A DNA stretch of 64,000 nucleotides from UBA5209 sp964625015. Its GTDB lineage: Bacteria > Patescibacteriota > Dojkabacteria > SC72. Positions 51,045 to 60,415 of this stretch are shown in pieces. The notes under the pieces were generated by a model. It saw only the letters and a program-made list of their open reading frames with translations, was not told the origin of the DNA and made no database searches. The stretch lies in the NCBI GenBank assembly GCA_964625015.1, contig CAZUZI010000001.1, positions 1 through 64,000 on the forward strand, read 5' to 3'. The position numbers were made by a program, and so were the translations under genes. Position 1 is the first letter of the stretch; the number at the start of each line of letters is the position of its first letter.

Positions 51045-52304
51045 ATGGTAAAAGAGATCACTATTTCACAAAACAAGATCGAAGAAAAAAACATTTCTAA
51101 ACCCAAAGTAGAACAGAAAGAAACAGTTGTACAGTCAAAACCTAAAAAGAAACTATCTAAGAAGACAGTTACTCTAATACTAATAGCAAGTGGAGCAATA
51201 CTTCTTTTCGGAATAACGGCATTCTTTTACTTTGGTATATATAAAGCGAAACCGTACAAGAAGCCATCAGAAGTAATAAATCTAAACAGTGAATATTTAA
51301 TATCAAATATACATGCTTCATTCTTTGCAGATATTCCATCTGTATCACCTCAAGAACCAAGAACAGAAGTTAGTCCATTAAATGGTCTACTGTTTACAAA
51401 AACAGAAATGAATGAATTAAAAAGTAAAAGACCAATTGCTGTAATGATAAATAATCATTCAGAAGCAAGACCACAATCTGGTTTAAACAGTGCAGATGTT
51501 GTATATGAGACATTGGCAGAATCAGGTATTACTAGGTATATGGGAATATTCTGGAGTAGTACACCAGCAAAAGTAGGTCCAATTAGAAGTTCTAGGCAGT
51601 ACTATTTAGAATGGTTAAGCCCATATGACCCTTTGTACATATATGATGGTTGTGCAGATACAGATAATCCTAAAACAGATGCTTGTGGGAATATATATTC
51701 ATACAATATTAAAAGGATTGCAACTATCGGAGCTTGGAGATGGAATGACGGAAGAAGGTATGCACCTCATAATGAGTACTCTTCATTAGTTACAGCATGG
51801 GAGTATGCAGAGAAGCAGAACTGGGATTCATTCCCAAGTATTGAATCATGGAAATTTAAGAACGATGCTCCTGTAGATAAAAGAGGTGAGAAAACGAAGG
51901 TAAGCATCGTATTTCATCAGAGAATAAATAATAGCGGGGCATATGATGTTGTATGGACATATGATGCTAAAACAAATAGCTATCTAAAACAAACAGGTAA
52001 AAAGGCAGATCTAGATCAAGAAACAAATACACAGGTGTATGCAAAGAATATCGTTATACAAGAAATATATATGACTCCATCAGGAGATGATAAAGGAAGA
52101 ATTATTCAGGAAACAATAGGAGAAGGTAAAGCGATATTCCTTCTCGATGGTAAAATTGTAGAGGGTTCATGGAAAAAGATTAATAGAATGGATAGGACAA
52201 CATACTATGATAGTGAGGGAAATGAAATGAAATTTAATAGGGGGAGAATTTGGATTAGTGGAGTTTCCCGAAACGAAGGAAAATTTGCTATAATTGAACA
52301 ATAA
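51045..52304 (+). CDS. DUF3048 (YerB-like) membrane-anchored protein
   Basis: A 419-residue protein with a Lys-rich cytosolic start, a transmembrane helix (about residues 45-68) and a DUF3048 domain (PIAVMINNHSEARPQSGLN, VYETLAESGITRYMGIFWS, VGPIRSSRQYY; about 120-400). YerB in Bacillus is a lipoprotein of unknown function; here the anchor is a transmembrane helix. A TATACT box (51029-51034) is 10 bases before the ATG, fitting a leaderless transcript. Four conserved aromatic Trp and His positions suggest ligand binding, but no role is known. Confidence 0.88.
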   Translation: MVKEITISQNKIEEKNISKPKVEQKETVVQSKPKKKLSKKTVTLILIASGAILLFGITAFFYFGIYKAKPYKKPSEVINLNSEYLISNIHASFFADIPSVSPQEPRTEVSPLNGLLFTKTEMNELKSKRPIAVMINNHSEARPQSGLNSADVVYETLAESGITRYMGIFWSSTPAKVGPIRSSRQYYLEWLSPYDPLYIYDGCADTDNPKTDACGNIYSYNIKRIATIGAWRWNDGRRYAPHNEYSSLVTAWEYAEKQNWDSFPSIESWKFKNDAPVDKRGEKTKVSIVFHQRINNSGAYDVVWTYDAKTNSYLKQTGKKADLDQETNTQVYAKNIVIQEIYMTPSGDDKGRIIQETIGEGKAIFLLDGKIVEGSWKKINRMDRTTYYDSEGNEMKFNRGRIWISGVSRNEGKFAIIEQ

Positions 52305-52337
52305 ATTGCCCCATTAATATGTTTATATATTTGGGCT

Positions 52338-52910
52338 ATGTTGAGACATCTCTTTATCTCAAAAGTAAGAATAAGAATACTGGAGAAGTATATGTTTAAC
52401 CTCAATGGTACATACCATGTTAGAGGTTTAGTTCGTGATTTAGGTGATGAAATAAATGCAGTAAGAAGAGAATTACTAAATCTCAAGGATGCTGGTTTAC
52501 TAGTCTCATCTAAGGATGGTAATAAGATTGTATATAAGATAGACAAGAACTGTCCAATCATATGGGAGCTTCGCTCTATGTTCTTTAAGGAGTCAGACTT
52601 AGGTAAAAAAATACTATCTTCATTATCTGGAATCGAAGGTATTGCAGTTGGTATTGTTACAGATGCATTCTTAACTGGGAAGCACGATGATCCATCTGAT
52701 ATAGACATGCTCTTTATTGGAGATATGAAGATAAGAGACTTAACATCTGCAATGAATACTTTAGAGAAAGAGTTGGGTAGAGTAATTAAGTATGTTGCTA
52801 TAAAGCCAGAGGATTATGAGTTCGGTAAAAGGAAGAAGGACCCTATTCTAATGAATGTTCTTGTTAAAGATAAGATAATAATAATTGGTCAAGATTCAGA
52901 TTTAATATAA
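52338..52910 (+). CDS. winged-helix protein with fused nucleotidyltransferase-like domain
   Basis: A 190-residue protein. Residues 1-75 are a winged-helix DNA-binding domain (YHVRGLVRDLGDEINAVRREL recognition region; LLVSSKDGNKIVYKI wing). Residues 85-190 look like a MNT-type nucleotidyltransferase (VGIVTDAFLTGKHDDPSDID with D-x-D metal residues). The combination is known in transcription-linked nucleotidyltransferases of archaea and CPR bacteria. The Gly-Ser start of the usual GSxxxGxxxxxSDxD is altered (TDAFLTG). The stop overlaps the next start (TAATG). Confidence 0.75.
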   Translation: MLRHLFISKVRIRILEKYMFNLNGTYHVRGLVRDLGDEINAVRRELLNLKDAGLLVSSKDGNKIVYKIDKNCPIIWELRSMFFKESDLGKKILSSLSGIEGIAVGIVTDAFLTGKHDDPSDIDMLFIGDMKIRDLTSAMNTLEKELGRVIKYVAIKPEDYEFGKRKKDPILMNVLVKDKIIIIGQDSDLI

Positions 52911-54139
52911 TGAAAAAGATAAAACTACCAAATATAAAGATAAATATGAAAGGAGTACTAAACTATTTCTTAGTAATACTTCTTACCTCCTTTATATTAA
53001 TAACAGTATTAATATCTCTTCCTCTTACTGAGACTATATCATCAAATATTACATATGATTTAAAAGTAAAGAATAATGATTATTGGGCTAAAGAGTACAC
53101 CCTTGATCTAGGAGAATCACAGGATTGGGTTGTAAATGATGTTAAATCAATTATATACAGGAGATTAAACAAACTAGGGGTCGAGAAGGTAACAATGAGT
53201 TCAAATAGTAATGAAGGTAAGCAATATCTACACATACTTGTTCAATCCTCTATTATGCAATCATATGTTGATGAAATGGTAAGGAACCCATTTATAATAA
53301 ATATAGTAACTAGAAACCAAGAGATAGATTTCGAGGATCCAGAAAATCCATATGCTATATATTTATCCGAAAACTATATCCCAACTGAATTTAAAAGGGA
53401 GAATTTTAGAAATATATACATTACAAATCTAAAGAACTCTTCAAATGAATACTCATATTTTGCTCTCTTTAAAACATGGCCATGGAATACGGATTGGAAT
53501 AAATTCATGGATGAGAATAAAGGTTTAGAAGTTGGAGTACAAATCGATGGATTTGTAACACCTGTAACAGTACCTGCAACATCACCAGTAATATTTGCAG
53601 TACCACTTTCAACCACAGACAAAGAAGAATCTAAGTTAGTAAGTATTCTGTATAACTCTGGAGTAATGCCTGTATCGTACACAGTTTCAGATCAACAAAA
53701 CGTACAGGTAGATAATATAGAGGCAGACTATATAAAACTTACACTGGGAATAATGATTGCAGTAATAACAATATATACCTACCTTCTCATTATAGAAAAA
53801 GTAGATAGGAAAACATTAATAACATGTGGATTAACTACATTAATTACAATATCTACATATATTGCATATCTTAAAATTGCATCAGTTCCAGTAGATATAT
53901 TCTTACTCTGTATAGAGATAATTGTAATGATTGCACTCCTTCGTATGACAGTAGAGAATTCTGAATCAAGAATAATCGTAAATGTATTACTAGTATTTGT
54001 AGTTATTTTGACTGCTTTGCTTGGTACAGGATATGCAAAAATATTTGCATCTGATATGTTAATTCTTTTAGTCTTAGGATATATATCTGAAATGATAAGT
54101 AGAGTATACATATATAAAGTAGAAAAACTATTGAAATAA
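52910..54139 (+). CDS. divergent SecD-like membrane protein
   Basis: A 409-residue protein with one transmembrane helix near residues 20-42, a periplasmic-type domain (SIIYRRLNKLGVEKVTM, EGKQYLHILVQ) and a C-terminal membrane region. The junction ILYNSGVMPVSYTVSDQQNV ... IKLTLGIMIAVI strongly recalls SecD (LRAGALPAPL ... G.d.i..g), which couples proton flow to protein export. The membrane domain here shows about five hydrophobic segments and no clear catalytic Asp. SecF is not obvious; the next gene could be a reduced partner. Also reads as a possible general export factor. Confidence 0.65.
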   Translation: MKKIKLPNIKINMKGVLNYFLVILLTSFILITVLISLPLTETISSNITYDLKVKNNDYWAKEYTLDLGESQDWVVNDVKSIIYRRLNKLGVEKVTMSSNSNEGKQYLHILVQSSIMQSYVDEMVRNPFIINIVTRNQEIDFEDPENPYAIYLSENYIPTEFKRENFRNIYITNLKNSSNEYSYFALFKTWPWNTDWNKFMDENKGLEVGVQIDGFVTPVTVPATSPVIFAVPLSTTDKEESKLVSILYNSGVMPVSYTVSDQQNVQVDNIEADYIKLTLGIMIAVITIYTYLLIIEKVDRKTLITCGLTTLITISTYIAYLKIASVPVDIFLLCIEIIVMIALLRMTVENSESRIIVNVLLVFVVILTALLGTGYAKIFASDMLILLVLGYISEMISRVYIYKVEKLLK

Positions 54140-54651
54140 TGAATATCTTTTTAAATGTTTGGAACAACTGGAGTACATACGAGAAAATAGAGGAAGCTGT
54201 TCTCCTATTCGGAATAGTTACTGTATATCTTTCTGTAATATATTTTTCTACAAAGGACAGAGGTATATCAATACTTTCATGTATTGCATTCTTCGTATCC
54301 TCAATATTAAATATATTAGGAATAGTTATTGCAAACTCCCTTCTTGCTATACAAGTAACAGAAGTATTTAGATTAATCCCTATACTCACATATATCGTTG
54401 TATTAAGTAATCTAGGTGTATTAATAGGATTCTTCCTATACAAGAAACAGAGAAAGAATTTCAATATCTTAGATGTTAGGAAAGAGTATCTACTAGATAC
54501 TACAAAGCAAACGGTATTTCTTCTTTTACTAGGGAGTAGCATCTTTATGTTCGTATCAATACAAACCGAAGCAATATTAGTAATATCAATACTATCAAGT
54601 CTTGTGGCTATGTGGTGTGTATATTGGGTATCAAAATATATCCTCAAATGA
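54139..54651 (+). CDS. unknown polytopic membrane protein
   Basis: A 170-residue protein with about five transmembrane segments (near residues 20-36, 43-66, 76-100, 122-142 and 148-166). It starts on the last base of the SecD-like stop (TAATG) and its own stop overlaps the miaA start (ATGA), so all three are translationally coupled. No motif of SecF is evident. It may be a subunit working with the SecD-like protein, which is inference from coupling only. Confidence 0.65.
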   Translation: MNIFLNVWNNWSTYEKIEEAVLLFGIVTVYLSVIYFSTKDRGISILSCIAFFVSSILNILGIVIANSLLAIQVTEVFRLIPILTYIVVLSNLGVLIGFFLYKKQRKNFNILDVRKEYLLDTTKQTVFLLLLGSSIFMFVSIQTEAILVISILSSLVAMWCVYWVSKYILK

Positions 54652-55511
54652 TTGAATATAAAGGTAAGATAATTGTAATTGCTGGTCCTACTGCATCAGG
54701 GAAGAGTAATATTGCTATAAAACTAGCAAAGGAGTTAAGCGGATATATAATAAATGGTGATTCGAGACAACTATACAAATATCTATCAATTGGAACTGCA
54801 AAACCTACAATAGATGAAATCTCCAAATCAGGTGTTAGACATTTCCTTTACGATATTATCGATCCTAGAGAGAATTTTACAATATATCAGTATCAAAAAG
54901 AGGTTGAAAAGATTCTGGAAACAGAGAAAGGAGTACCAATCATAGTTGGTGGGACTGGACTGTATATAGATTCTGTAATATTTAATTACAATCTTACACA
55001 GAATTCTTCCAATGAGGATTTGTCTCTACTCTCTTTAGAAGAGTTACAAGATAGAGCAAAAAAACATCTCTCAGATATGACAGAAAGTGATAGGGCAAAC
55101 AGGCATAGACTAATAAGAGCAATACAAAGAAATGGAGTAAACACAGCTCGTGGTAAAGAATTAAACAATATATATTTTGTATTAGATGTTCAGAAGGATG
55201 AATTAGAAAGGAGGGTAATAAATCGTACAGAGGAAATGTTTAAAAATGGATTGTTAAAAGAGAATGAATTACTTCTTAAAGATGGATATACATACAACGA
55301 TAAGGGAATGAAAAGTATAGGATATGCAGAATTTGAACAATACTTTTATGGAGCATCATCAATAGAAGATGTGAAGAAGAGTATTGTAAAAAATACTATC
55401 TCATATATAAAAAGACAGAGAACATGGTTCAGGAGGAATAAGAAGTCAATATGGACAGATAACTATGAGGATATCCTTTACCTCGCTTCGAACTTTATTA
55501 AAGGTAAATAA
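54648..55511 (+). CDS. miaA: tRNA dimethylallyltransferase
   Basis: A 287-residue MiaA, which adds dimethylallyl to A37 of tRNAs reading codons that start with U. Start chosen at ATG 54648 (ATGA overlap with the previous gene). Motifs: GPTASGKSNIAI (P-loop), NGDSRQLYK, GTAKPT, RHFLYDIIDP, VGGTGLYIDSV and GMKSIGYAEF. The C-terminal KRQRTWFRR is also typical. Convergent with thpR, overlapping by 34 bases. Confidence 0.95.
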   Translation: MIEYKGKIIVIAGPTASGKSNIAIKLAKELSGYIINGDSRQLYKYLSIGTAKPTIDEISKSGVRHFLYDIIDPRENFTIYQYQKEVEKILETEKGVPIIVGGTGLYIDSVIFNYNLTQNSSNEDLSLLSLEELQDRAKKHLSDMTESDRANRHRLIRAIQRNGVNTARGKELNNIYFVLDVQKDELERRVINRTEEMFKNGLLKENELLLKDGYTYNDKGMKSIGYAEFEQYFYGASSIEDVKKSIVKNTISYIKRQRTWFRRNKKSIWTDNYEDILYLASNFIKGK

Positions 55512-56038
55512 TTACCATCCTTACTCTTAACAATATAAAAGGAATTTACTACAAAAGAGATATTCTCAACATCAAGATTCTTAGAAATATTATAAATATC
55601 CCTTAGTAAATTCCTATACTCTTCCTCTGATAGATCTTTACTGACCCTTCCAATGGTTAAATGAGGAACGAATGTAGTAAAATCTTTATTCTTAATAATC
55701 TGATCTATCTGATGATACAACTCCCTTATTTCTTCTCCTCCTTCTTCCAAGTCTATATATATAAGCTCTTTGTATTTCCTTGATATGCCTAATTTTACTT
55801 TCCCAAGTCTTACCGTGAATGGCCTAATAGATATTTTTTCTATCTTTCTTTTGAGAAAGAACCTTTGGAAAATGTTCATAGATTCTCCTAGATAGTAAAG
55901 AGATATGTGAAATGTTTCAGGATTAACCCATCTAACAGGTATATCAAAGTCTTTGAATATCCTACCAACTTCTCCAACTACCTTCCTTATTTTGTAATTT
56001 GTACCTTCATCAGGAAAGAATCCTAAGAAGTAGTTCAT
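55478..56038 (-). CDS. thpR: RNA 2',3'-cyclic phosphodiesterase (2'-5' RNA ligase family)
   Basis: A 186-residue 2H-superfamily protein with the two catalytic HxT/S motifs FHISLYYLG (near residue 44) and PHLTIGRV (near residue 125). ThpR-type enzymes open 2',3'-cyclic phosphates and can join tRNA halves. Its 3' end overlaps miaA, and its start is 6 bases after serS ends, so it is likely co-transcribed with serS. Confidence 0.92.
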   Translation of the reverse strand: MNYFLGFFPDEGTNYKIRKVVGEVGRIFKDFDIPVRWVNPETFHISLYYLGESMNIFQRFFLKRKIEKISIRPFTVRLGKVKLGISRKYKELIYIDLEEGGEEIRELYHQIDQIIKNKDFTTFVPHLTIGRVSKDLSEEEYRNLLRDIYNISKNLDVENISFVVNSFYIVKSKDGNYLPLIKFEAR

Positions 56039-56044
56039 AAAGTT

Positions 56045-57307
56045 TTACTTCTCTATTTTATCTACTCCGATATACTTTCTAAGCACCTCTGGGATAATAA
56101 TACTACCATCCTCTTGCTGGTATGTTTCCACTATTGCAACCATAAGTCTACTAGTAGCTAATCCAGATGCATTTAGAGTATGTACATATTTTACATTTTT
56201 CTCTGCATCTCTATACCTGATATTTGCCCTTCTTGCTTGATAGTCTCTCACATTAGATGTAGAGCTTACCTCATAATATTGAGCAATTGCTGGTAACCAT
56301 ACCTCAACATCAAATGTCTTAGCAGCTGCAGCTGAACAATCTCCAGCAGCTAGCTTACTTACCCTGTAATGTAGTCCTAGGCCTTTTACAAGTCTCTCTG
56401 CTTTCTCTACCAGCTCTTCGAGGGCAGAATCAGAGTCCATCTCATTTGTAAGTTGATACATCTCTACCTTGTTAAACTGATGCATCCTAATTAGACCTTT
56501 CTCATTCGCCCTATATGTGCCAGCTTCTTTTCTGTAACAAGGAGTATATGCAAAAAGCTTCTCTGGTAAATCTTTCTCATCTAAGATCTCATCTCTGTAT
56601 ACATTTGTAAGTACTGTTTCTGCAGTAGGGATAAGGAATTGATCTACTCCCTCTAGCCAGTAAACATCCTCTTCGAACTTAGGAAGTTGACCCGCACCGT
56701 ATCCAGAATCTTTACCAGCGATATGCGGTGGCATTATCATTTTATATCCGTCTTTAATATGCTCATCAATAAAGTAGTTAATTAGTGCCCATTCAAGTCT
56801 TGCTCCCATCCCCTTATACATGCTGAAATTGCTACCAGCTATTTTACTTGCTCTCTCGAAATCAAACATATCTAAATCATTTCCTAATTGGACATGATCC
56901 TTAATATCAAAATTGAATACAGGTTTCTCTCCAACAACCTTTACAATTTCATTGGCCTCTTTACCTCCTGCTACTACATCATCATCAGGTATATTTGGTA
57001 GAACTTCCAACTTCTTTGTTAATTCCTCATCAATATCTCTAACACTCTCCTCTAAGGTTTTAACAGTAGTAGAGAGTTCTTTAAGTTCTGTGAGCATATG
57101 TTGAAACTCGCTAGAGTTTTTATCAACCTGTGACATCTTTGTATTAAAACTATTCTGCTGTGCTCTTTTCTCTTCAAATCTCTTTATTGCTCCTTTCTTC
57201 TTTTCATACAAATCTATTATTGTATTCAAATCTAAGCTATCCATTCTTTTTAATAGTGCCTTCTCAATATTTTCTCTATCCTCTATTATCCTCTTTATAT
57301 CTAACAT
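56045..57307 (-). CDS. serS: seryl-tRNA synthetase
   Basis: A 420-residue class II SerRS. The N-terminal ~105 residues form the tRNA-binding helical arm (RFEEKRAQQNSFNTKMSQVD, LKELSTTVKTLEES). Motif 2 is CYRKEAGTYRANEKGLIRMHQF (parts FRAN/R..HQF) and motif 3 is ASGLATSRLMVAIVETYQ with the class II Arg. Charges tRNA-Ser, and tRNA-Sec if present. Confidence 0.96.
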   Translation of the reverse strand: MLDIKRIIEDRENIEKALLKRMDSLDLNTIIDLYEKKKGAIKRFEEKRAQQNSFNTKMSQVDKNSSEFQHMLTELKELSTTVKTLEESVRDIDEELTKKLEVLPNIPDDDVVAGGKEANEIVKVVGEKPVFNFDIKDHVQLGNDLDMFDFERASKIAGSNFSMYKGMGARLEWALINYFIDEHIKDGYKMIMPPHIAGKDSGYGAGQLPKFEEDVYWLEGVDQFLIPTAETVLTNVYRDEILDEKDLPEKLFAYTPCYRKEAGTYRANEKGLIRMHQFNKVEMYQLTNEMDSDSALEELVEKAERLVKGLGLHYRVSKLAAGDCSAAAAKTFDVEVWLPAIAQYYEVSSTSNVRDYQARRANIRYRDAEKNVKYVHTLNASGLATSRLMVAIVETYQQEDGSIIIPEVLRKYIGVDKIEK

Positions 57308-57361
57308 ATTTATATTTATTAATTTAAAAAATCAGAAACATTTAAATTTACAATGATGTAT

Positions 57362-57378
57362 ATCCGCCAAAAGCGGAT
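57362..57378. repeat. hairpin upstream of serS
   Basis: ATCCGC, loop CAAAA, GCGGAT between the divergent serS and DHH genes, on the serS side. No T-tract; may be a structured leader element of the serS transcript. Confidence 0.4.
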
Positions 57379-57465
57379 GAGCATGAATATCTGAAAAACC
57401 TTGTATCTCTATGCATATTCTCATTATATTACCCATACATTCCATTATCAAGCAATGTATATATC

Positions 57466-57474
57466 TGATATACT
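57466..57474 (+). promoter_or_regulatory. extended -10 of the DHH gene
   Basis: TGATATACT ends 7 bases before ATG 57482, which supports that start and a leaderless message. Confidence 0.55.
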
Positions 57475-57481
57475 TATCAGA

Positions 57482-58480
57482 ATGAAAAAAGAATCAAGAG
57501 ATTTAAAAAACATATTAAGAAAATCACAGAATATATTAATCCTTACACATAAAGGACCGGATTTTGATGCTTTCTGTAGTGCATTGATAATGAAGGAGTA
57601 TATAAATACATACTATCCAAAGAAGAATGTAGTATTTAAATCTAGGCAAATGCCTACACAAAATATACCTCATATGGAAGAAATACAGATAGTGGAGGAT
57701 ATACATAGCGAGGGGGAGGATCTTATAATACTCACAGATTCTAGTAATATGAGAATGTGTACAACAACAAAGGATACTATAAAGGAAAGTACTGCAAAGA
57801 TTGTGATAATTGATCATCATGATACATTAACTGATAGTAGCAATTTGAGTATTAACAACAATATGAGTTCTGCAACAGAGCAAGTACTTGCTCTGTGTAT
57901 GGATATGGAAGGAAGAAGATTTAGGTTAACGGAGAGTATATCAATACTCGGGCAGATAGGGATCATTACAGATACAGGAAGATTCCTTTTTGAGAATACA
58001 ACTCCACAGACATATGAAATTATGTCTAAGCTAAGGGTGGTATATCATTTTGATATAGAGGAATTTACCTATAAAAACAGTAAATTCCCATATGAATCAC
58101 TACTACCACTACAAAAATATATTCAAAATATACATATAGATGAAGATATGGCATATACATATCTCTCTGCAGAAGATACAAAAGATATCGAAAAAGTTGC
58201 TGTAAACAGTGCTCAACGATTTGTAAGAGATAGGATAATTAGGTATATGCACGGCATACACTGGGGTTTTGTTGTAAAGCCTTCATACTACAAGGATGAT
58301 ATATGGCAGGTATCATTTAGAGGTACTAAAGGATATCAAAAGGTAGATGAAATTGCAGAATTACTTGGAGGTGGAGGGCATGAATATTCTGCAGCAGCCA
58401 GAGTAGAGGCAAAGACAGTAGAAGATGTCATAAATATTGTATTAAATGTAATTAAGAATTATCTTTCTTCTCAGTCTTAG
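57482..58480 (+). CDS. DHH-family phosphoesterase (NrnA/RecJ-like)
   Basis: The frame opens at 57401, but the -10 box at 57469-57474 and the first conserved residues fit ATG 57482, giving 332 residues. DHH-domain motifs: HKGPDFDAFCSAL (His and Asp ligands), TDSSN, IDHHDT, and GIITDTGRF; the DHHA1 domain ends with GGGGHEYSAAARV. This is the layout of oligoribonuclease/pAp phosphatase NrnA or c-di-nucleotide phosphodiesterases. Substrate cannot be decided from sequence. Confidence 0.9.
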   Translation: MKKESRDLKNILRKSQNILILTHKGPDFDAFCSALIMKEYINTYYPKKNVVFKSRQMPTQNIPHMEEIQIVEDIHSEGEDLIILTDSSNMRMCTTTKDTIKESTAKIVIIDHHDTLTDSSNLSINNNMSSATEQVLALCMDMEGRRFRLTESISILGQIGIITDTGRFLFENTTPQTYEIMSKLRVVYHFDIEEFTYKNSKFPYESLLPLQKYIQNIHIDEDMAYTYLSAEDTKDIEKVAVNSAQRFVRDRIIRYMHGIHWGFVVKPSYYKDDIWQVSFRGTKGYQKVDEIAELLGGGGHEYSAAARVEAKTVEDVINIVLNVIKNYLSSQS

Positions 58481-58808
58481 ATTCTTTTTCTAATTCTTTT
58501 ACTTTCCACATAAAGATACGACTTCGATCTTTTGCACTAGGATAATCTATTGCAAAGCTATACGCTCTTTCTAGAATTACTCTTGGTTTCTCTTTTGCCC
58601 ATTTGATATACATAGATAATCTTTTCTTATCGCCAAGTTTACCTGCTAATCTTAACCCGTAATATTGATACTCTTTAGATAGATATTTATGACTATCATT
58701 AAGTACAACTTTTTTTTTAGATAGATTTGAAGTATCAAAAAGTTCCTCTTGTATATCAGAGTCTGTACTTTGTCTAAGACTTTTTAGAATGTCCTTTATT
58801 GAATCCAT
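58452..58808 (-). CDS. conserved-type small protein of unknown function
   Basis: A 118-residue, Lys-rich protein with no signal or membrane segment. A central block (YLSKEYQYYGLRLAGKLGD, YIKWAKEKPRVILERAYSFA) with W and aromatic residues appears structured, flanked by charged tails. It lies 24 bases downstream of lysS on the same strand and overlaps the DHH gene end by 29 bases in convergent orientation. No family recognised; position suggests a role in RNA metabolism, as inference only. Confidence 0.7.
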   Translation of the reverse strand: MDSIKDILKSLRQSTDSDIQEELFDTSNLSKKKVVLNDSHKYLSKEYQYYGLRLAGKLGDKKRLSMYIKWAKEKPRVILERAYSFAIDYPSAKDRSRIFMWKVKELEKESKTEKKDNS

Positions 58809-58832
58809 GTGTGTATATTAGGGAAATATACT

Positions 58833-60380
58833 CTATTTCTTTTTCTGTGTACTCTTAAGTTTAAGATATTTCTCTAAGCTCTTTCCATATATTTTCTTGG
58901 TTGTAGAATCTATTTCCAATCTCATCTGTGGGAAGAATGTGCCCTCTCTGCCAGAGGTATTTTCTAAGAACCAGAAGATCCTCTCACTCTGTCCATACCC
59001 GCTTGTAGGTGGCATACCGTATTCCAGCATCTCTACGAAATCAATATCAAGCATATGTGCCTCATCATCTCCGCTATCTCTCATCTCTTGCTGCTCTACA
59101 AATCTATTTAATTGATCTATAGGGTCATTAATCTCCGAATATCCATTTCCTAATTCACTCCCAGCGATTAAGACTTGGAATCTTTCAGTTAGTTCCGGAG
59201 TATCTTTATGAGATTTTGCTAGAGGAGATATGAACTTAGGATGGTTTACAAGGAAAGCTGGACCAGAAATAGTTGATCTAATTACTTTCCATAGATTATC
59301 AATTAATCTGTTTCTGTTAATTTCCCCATTTAACTCTATGCCATTCTCTTTTACAACTTTAAGTATCTTCTCATCGGTATCATTAAATATATCTACATTA
59401 AACCTCTCTTTCATAATCTGTGCATAATCAATCTCTTTCCACTCATTTGCTAAATCAAATGAATGGCCCCTTGTACTAAATTCCGTTTTTCCATATACCT
59501 TCTGTGCAATCTCAATAAAGAGTCTTCTTACCAAATCCATATTGTCTTTGTAATTAGCGTATGCCCAATACCATTCTAATTGATAGTATTCCTGTAAGTG
59601 TTCATCATCCATTCCTTCGTTCCTGAAGTTAGGGCCAAGCGTAAATATCTTTTCATATCCTCCACCAATTAATCTCTTCTGGTAAAGCTCTGTAGAAATT
59701 CTAAGATAGAAGTCTTGATCTAATGCATTGTGATGAGTTATGAATGGTTTCGCATCAGCACCGCCTGTTACAGCCTCAAGCACTGGAACTTCAACTTCCA
59801 TAAAGCCTTCGTTATTAAGGAAATCTCTTTGAACTTTCCAAAATAGTGCTTTCCTCTCAAAAAGCTTTACTTTCTCCTGATTAATTACAAGATCAAGATA
59901 TCTTCTTCTGAATACCTGTTCTTTGTTAACAAGCTTCCTTGGAATAGGTCTAATAGTTTTGGCAAGTAATCGAATCTTCTTTGTAAATATTGATATCTCA
60001 CCTCTTTTACTCTTTCCAATTTCACCAATAACTTCAATGAAATCTGCAATATCAAGTAGCTCAAGATTCTCCCAATTAAGATATTCATTTGAGAGATCTC
60101 CTTCTAATAGATCCTGTTTTATCATTACTTGTATATTGGATGTTTGGTCCTTTATATCTATAAAGAGGAGCTTCCCGTGAGTTCTCCAAGCCGTTATTCT
60201 ACCAGCGAGGCAAACCTGTTTACCTTCAAATGATTCGAATTGATCAATGACTTTTCCAATTGTATATTCTCTATTTGATTTTGCAGGATATGGATTAATA
60301 CCCAGCTGTTTTAAAGATTCGATCTTCTCTAATCTTATTTCCCTCTGTCCTACCAAGTCGCTTTTTTGAGAATCTTCCAT
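58833..60380 (-). CDS. lysS: lysyl-tRNA synthetase, class II
   Basis: A 515-residue class II LysRS, started at 60380 (MEDSQKSDLVGQREIRLEKI) rather than at 60413. The N-terminal OB-fold anticodon-binding domain (VCLAGRITAWRTHGKLLFIDIKD) is followed by the catalytic core: motif 2 FRNEGMDDEHLQEYYQLEWY and motif 3 GYGQSERIFWFL, where the usual G(I/L)GIDR has become GQSERI, a small deviation. The SHKDTPELTERFQVLIAGSELGNGYSE block is clear. Extended -10 TGATATAAT (60424-60416) lies upstream. Confidence 0.93.
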   Translation of the reverse strand: MEDSQKSDLVGQREIRLEKIESLKQLGINPYPAKSNREYTIGKVIDQFESFEGKQVCLAGRITAWRTHGKLLFIDIKDQTSNIQVMIKQDLLEGDLSNEYLNWENLELLDIADFIEVIGEIGKSKRGEISIFTKKIRLLAKTIRPIPRKLVNKEQVFRRRYLDLVINQEKVKLFERKALFWKVQRDFLNNEGFMEVEVPVLEAVTGGADAKPFITHHNALDQDFYLRISTELYQKRLIGGGYEKIFTLGPNFRNEGMDDEHLQEYYQLEWYWAYANYKDNMDLVRRLFIEIAQKVYGKTEFSTRGHSFDLANEWKEIDYAQIMKERFNVDIFNDTDEKILKVVKENGIELNGEINRNRLIDNLWKVIRSTISGPAFLVNHPKFISPLAKSHKDTPELTERFQVLIAGSELGNGYSEINDPIDQLNRFVEQQEMRDSGDDEAHMLDIDFVEMLEYGMPPTSGYGQSERIFWFLENTSGREGTFFPQMRLEIDSTTKKIYGKSLEKYLKLKSTQKKK

Positions 60381-60415
60381 TACAGGTAAAGAAAAAATTA
60401 ATTGTATATACACGA

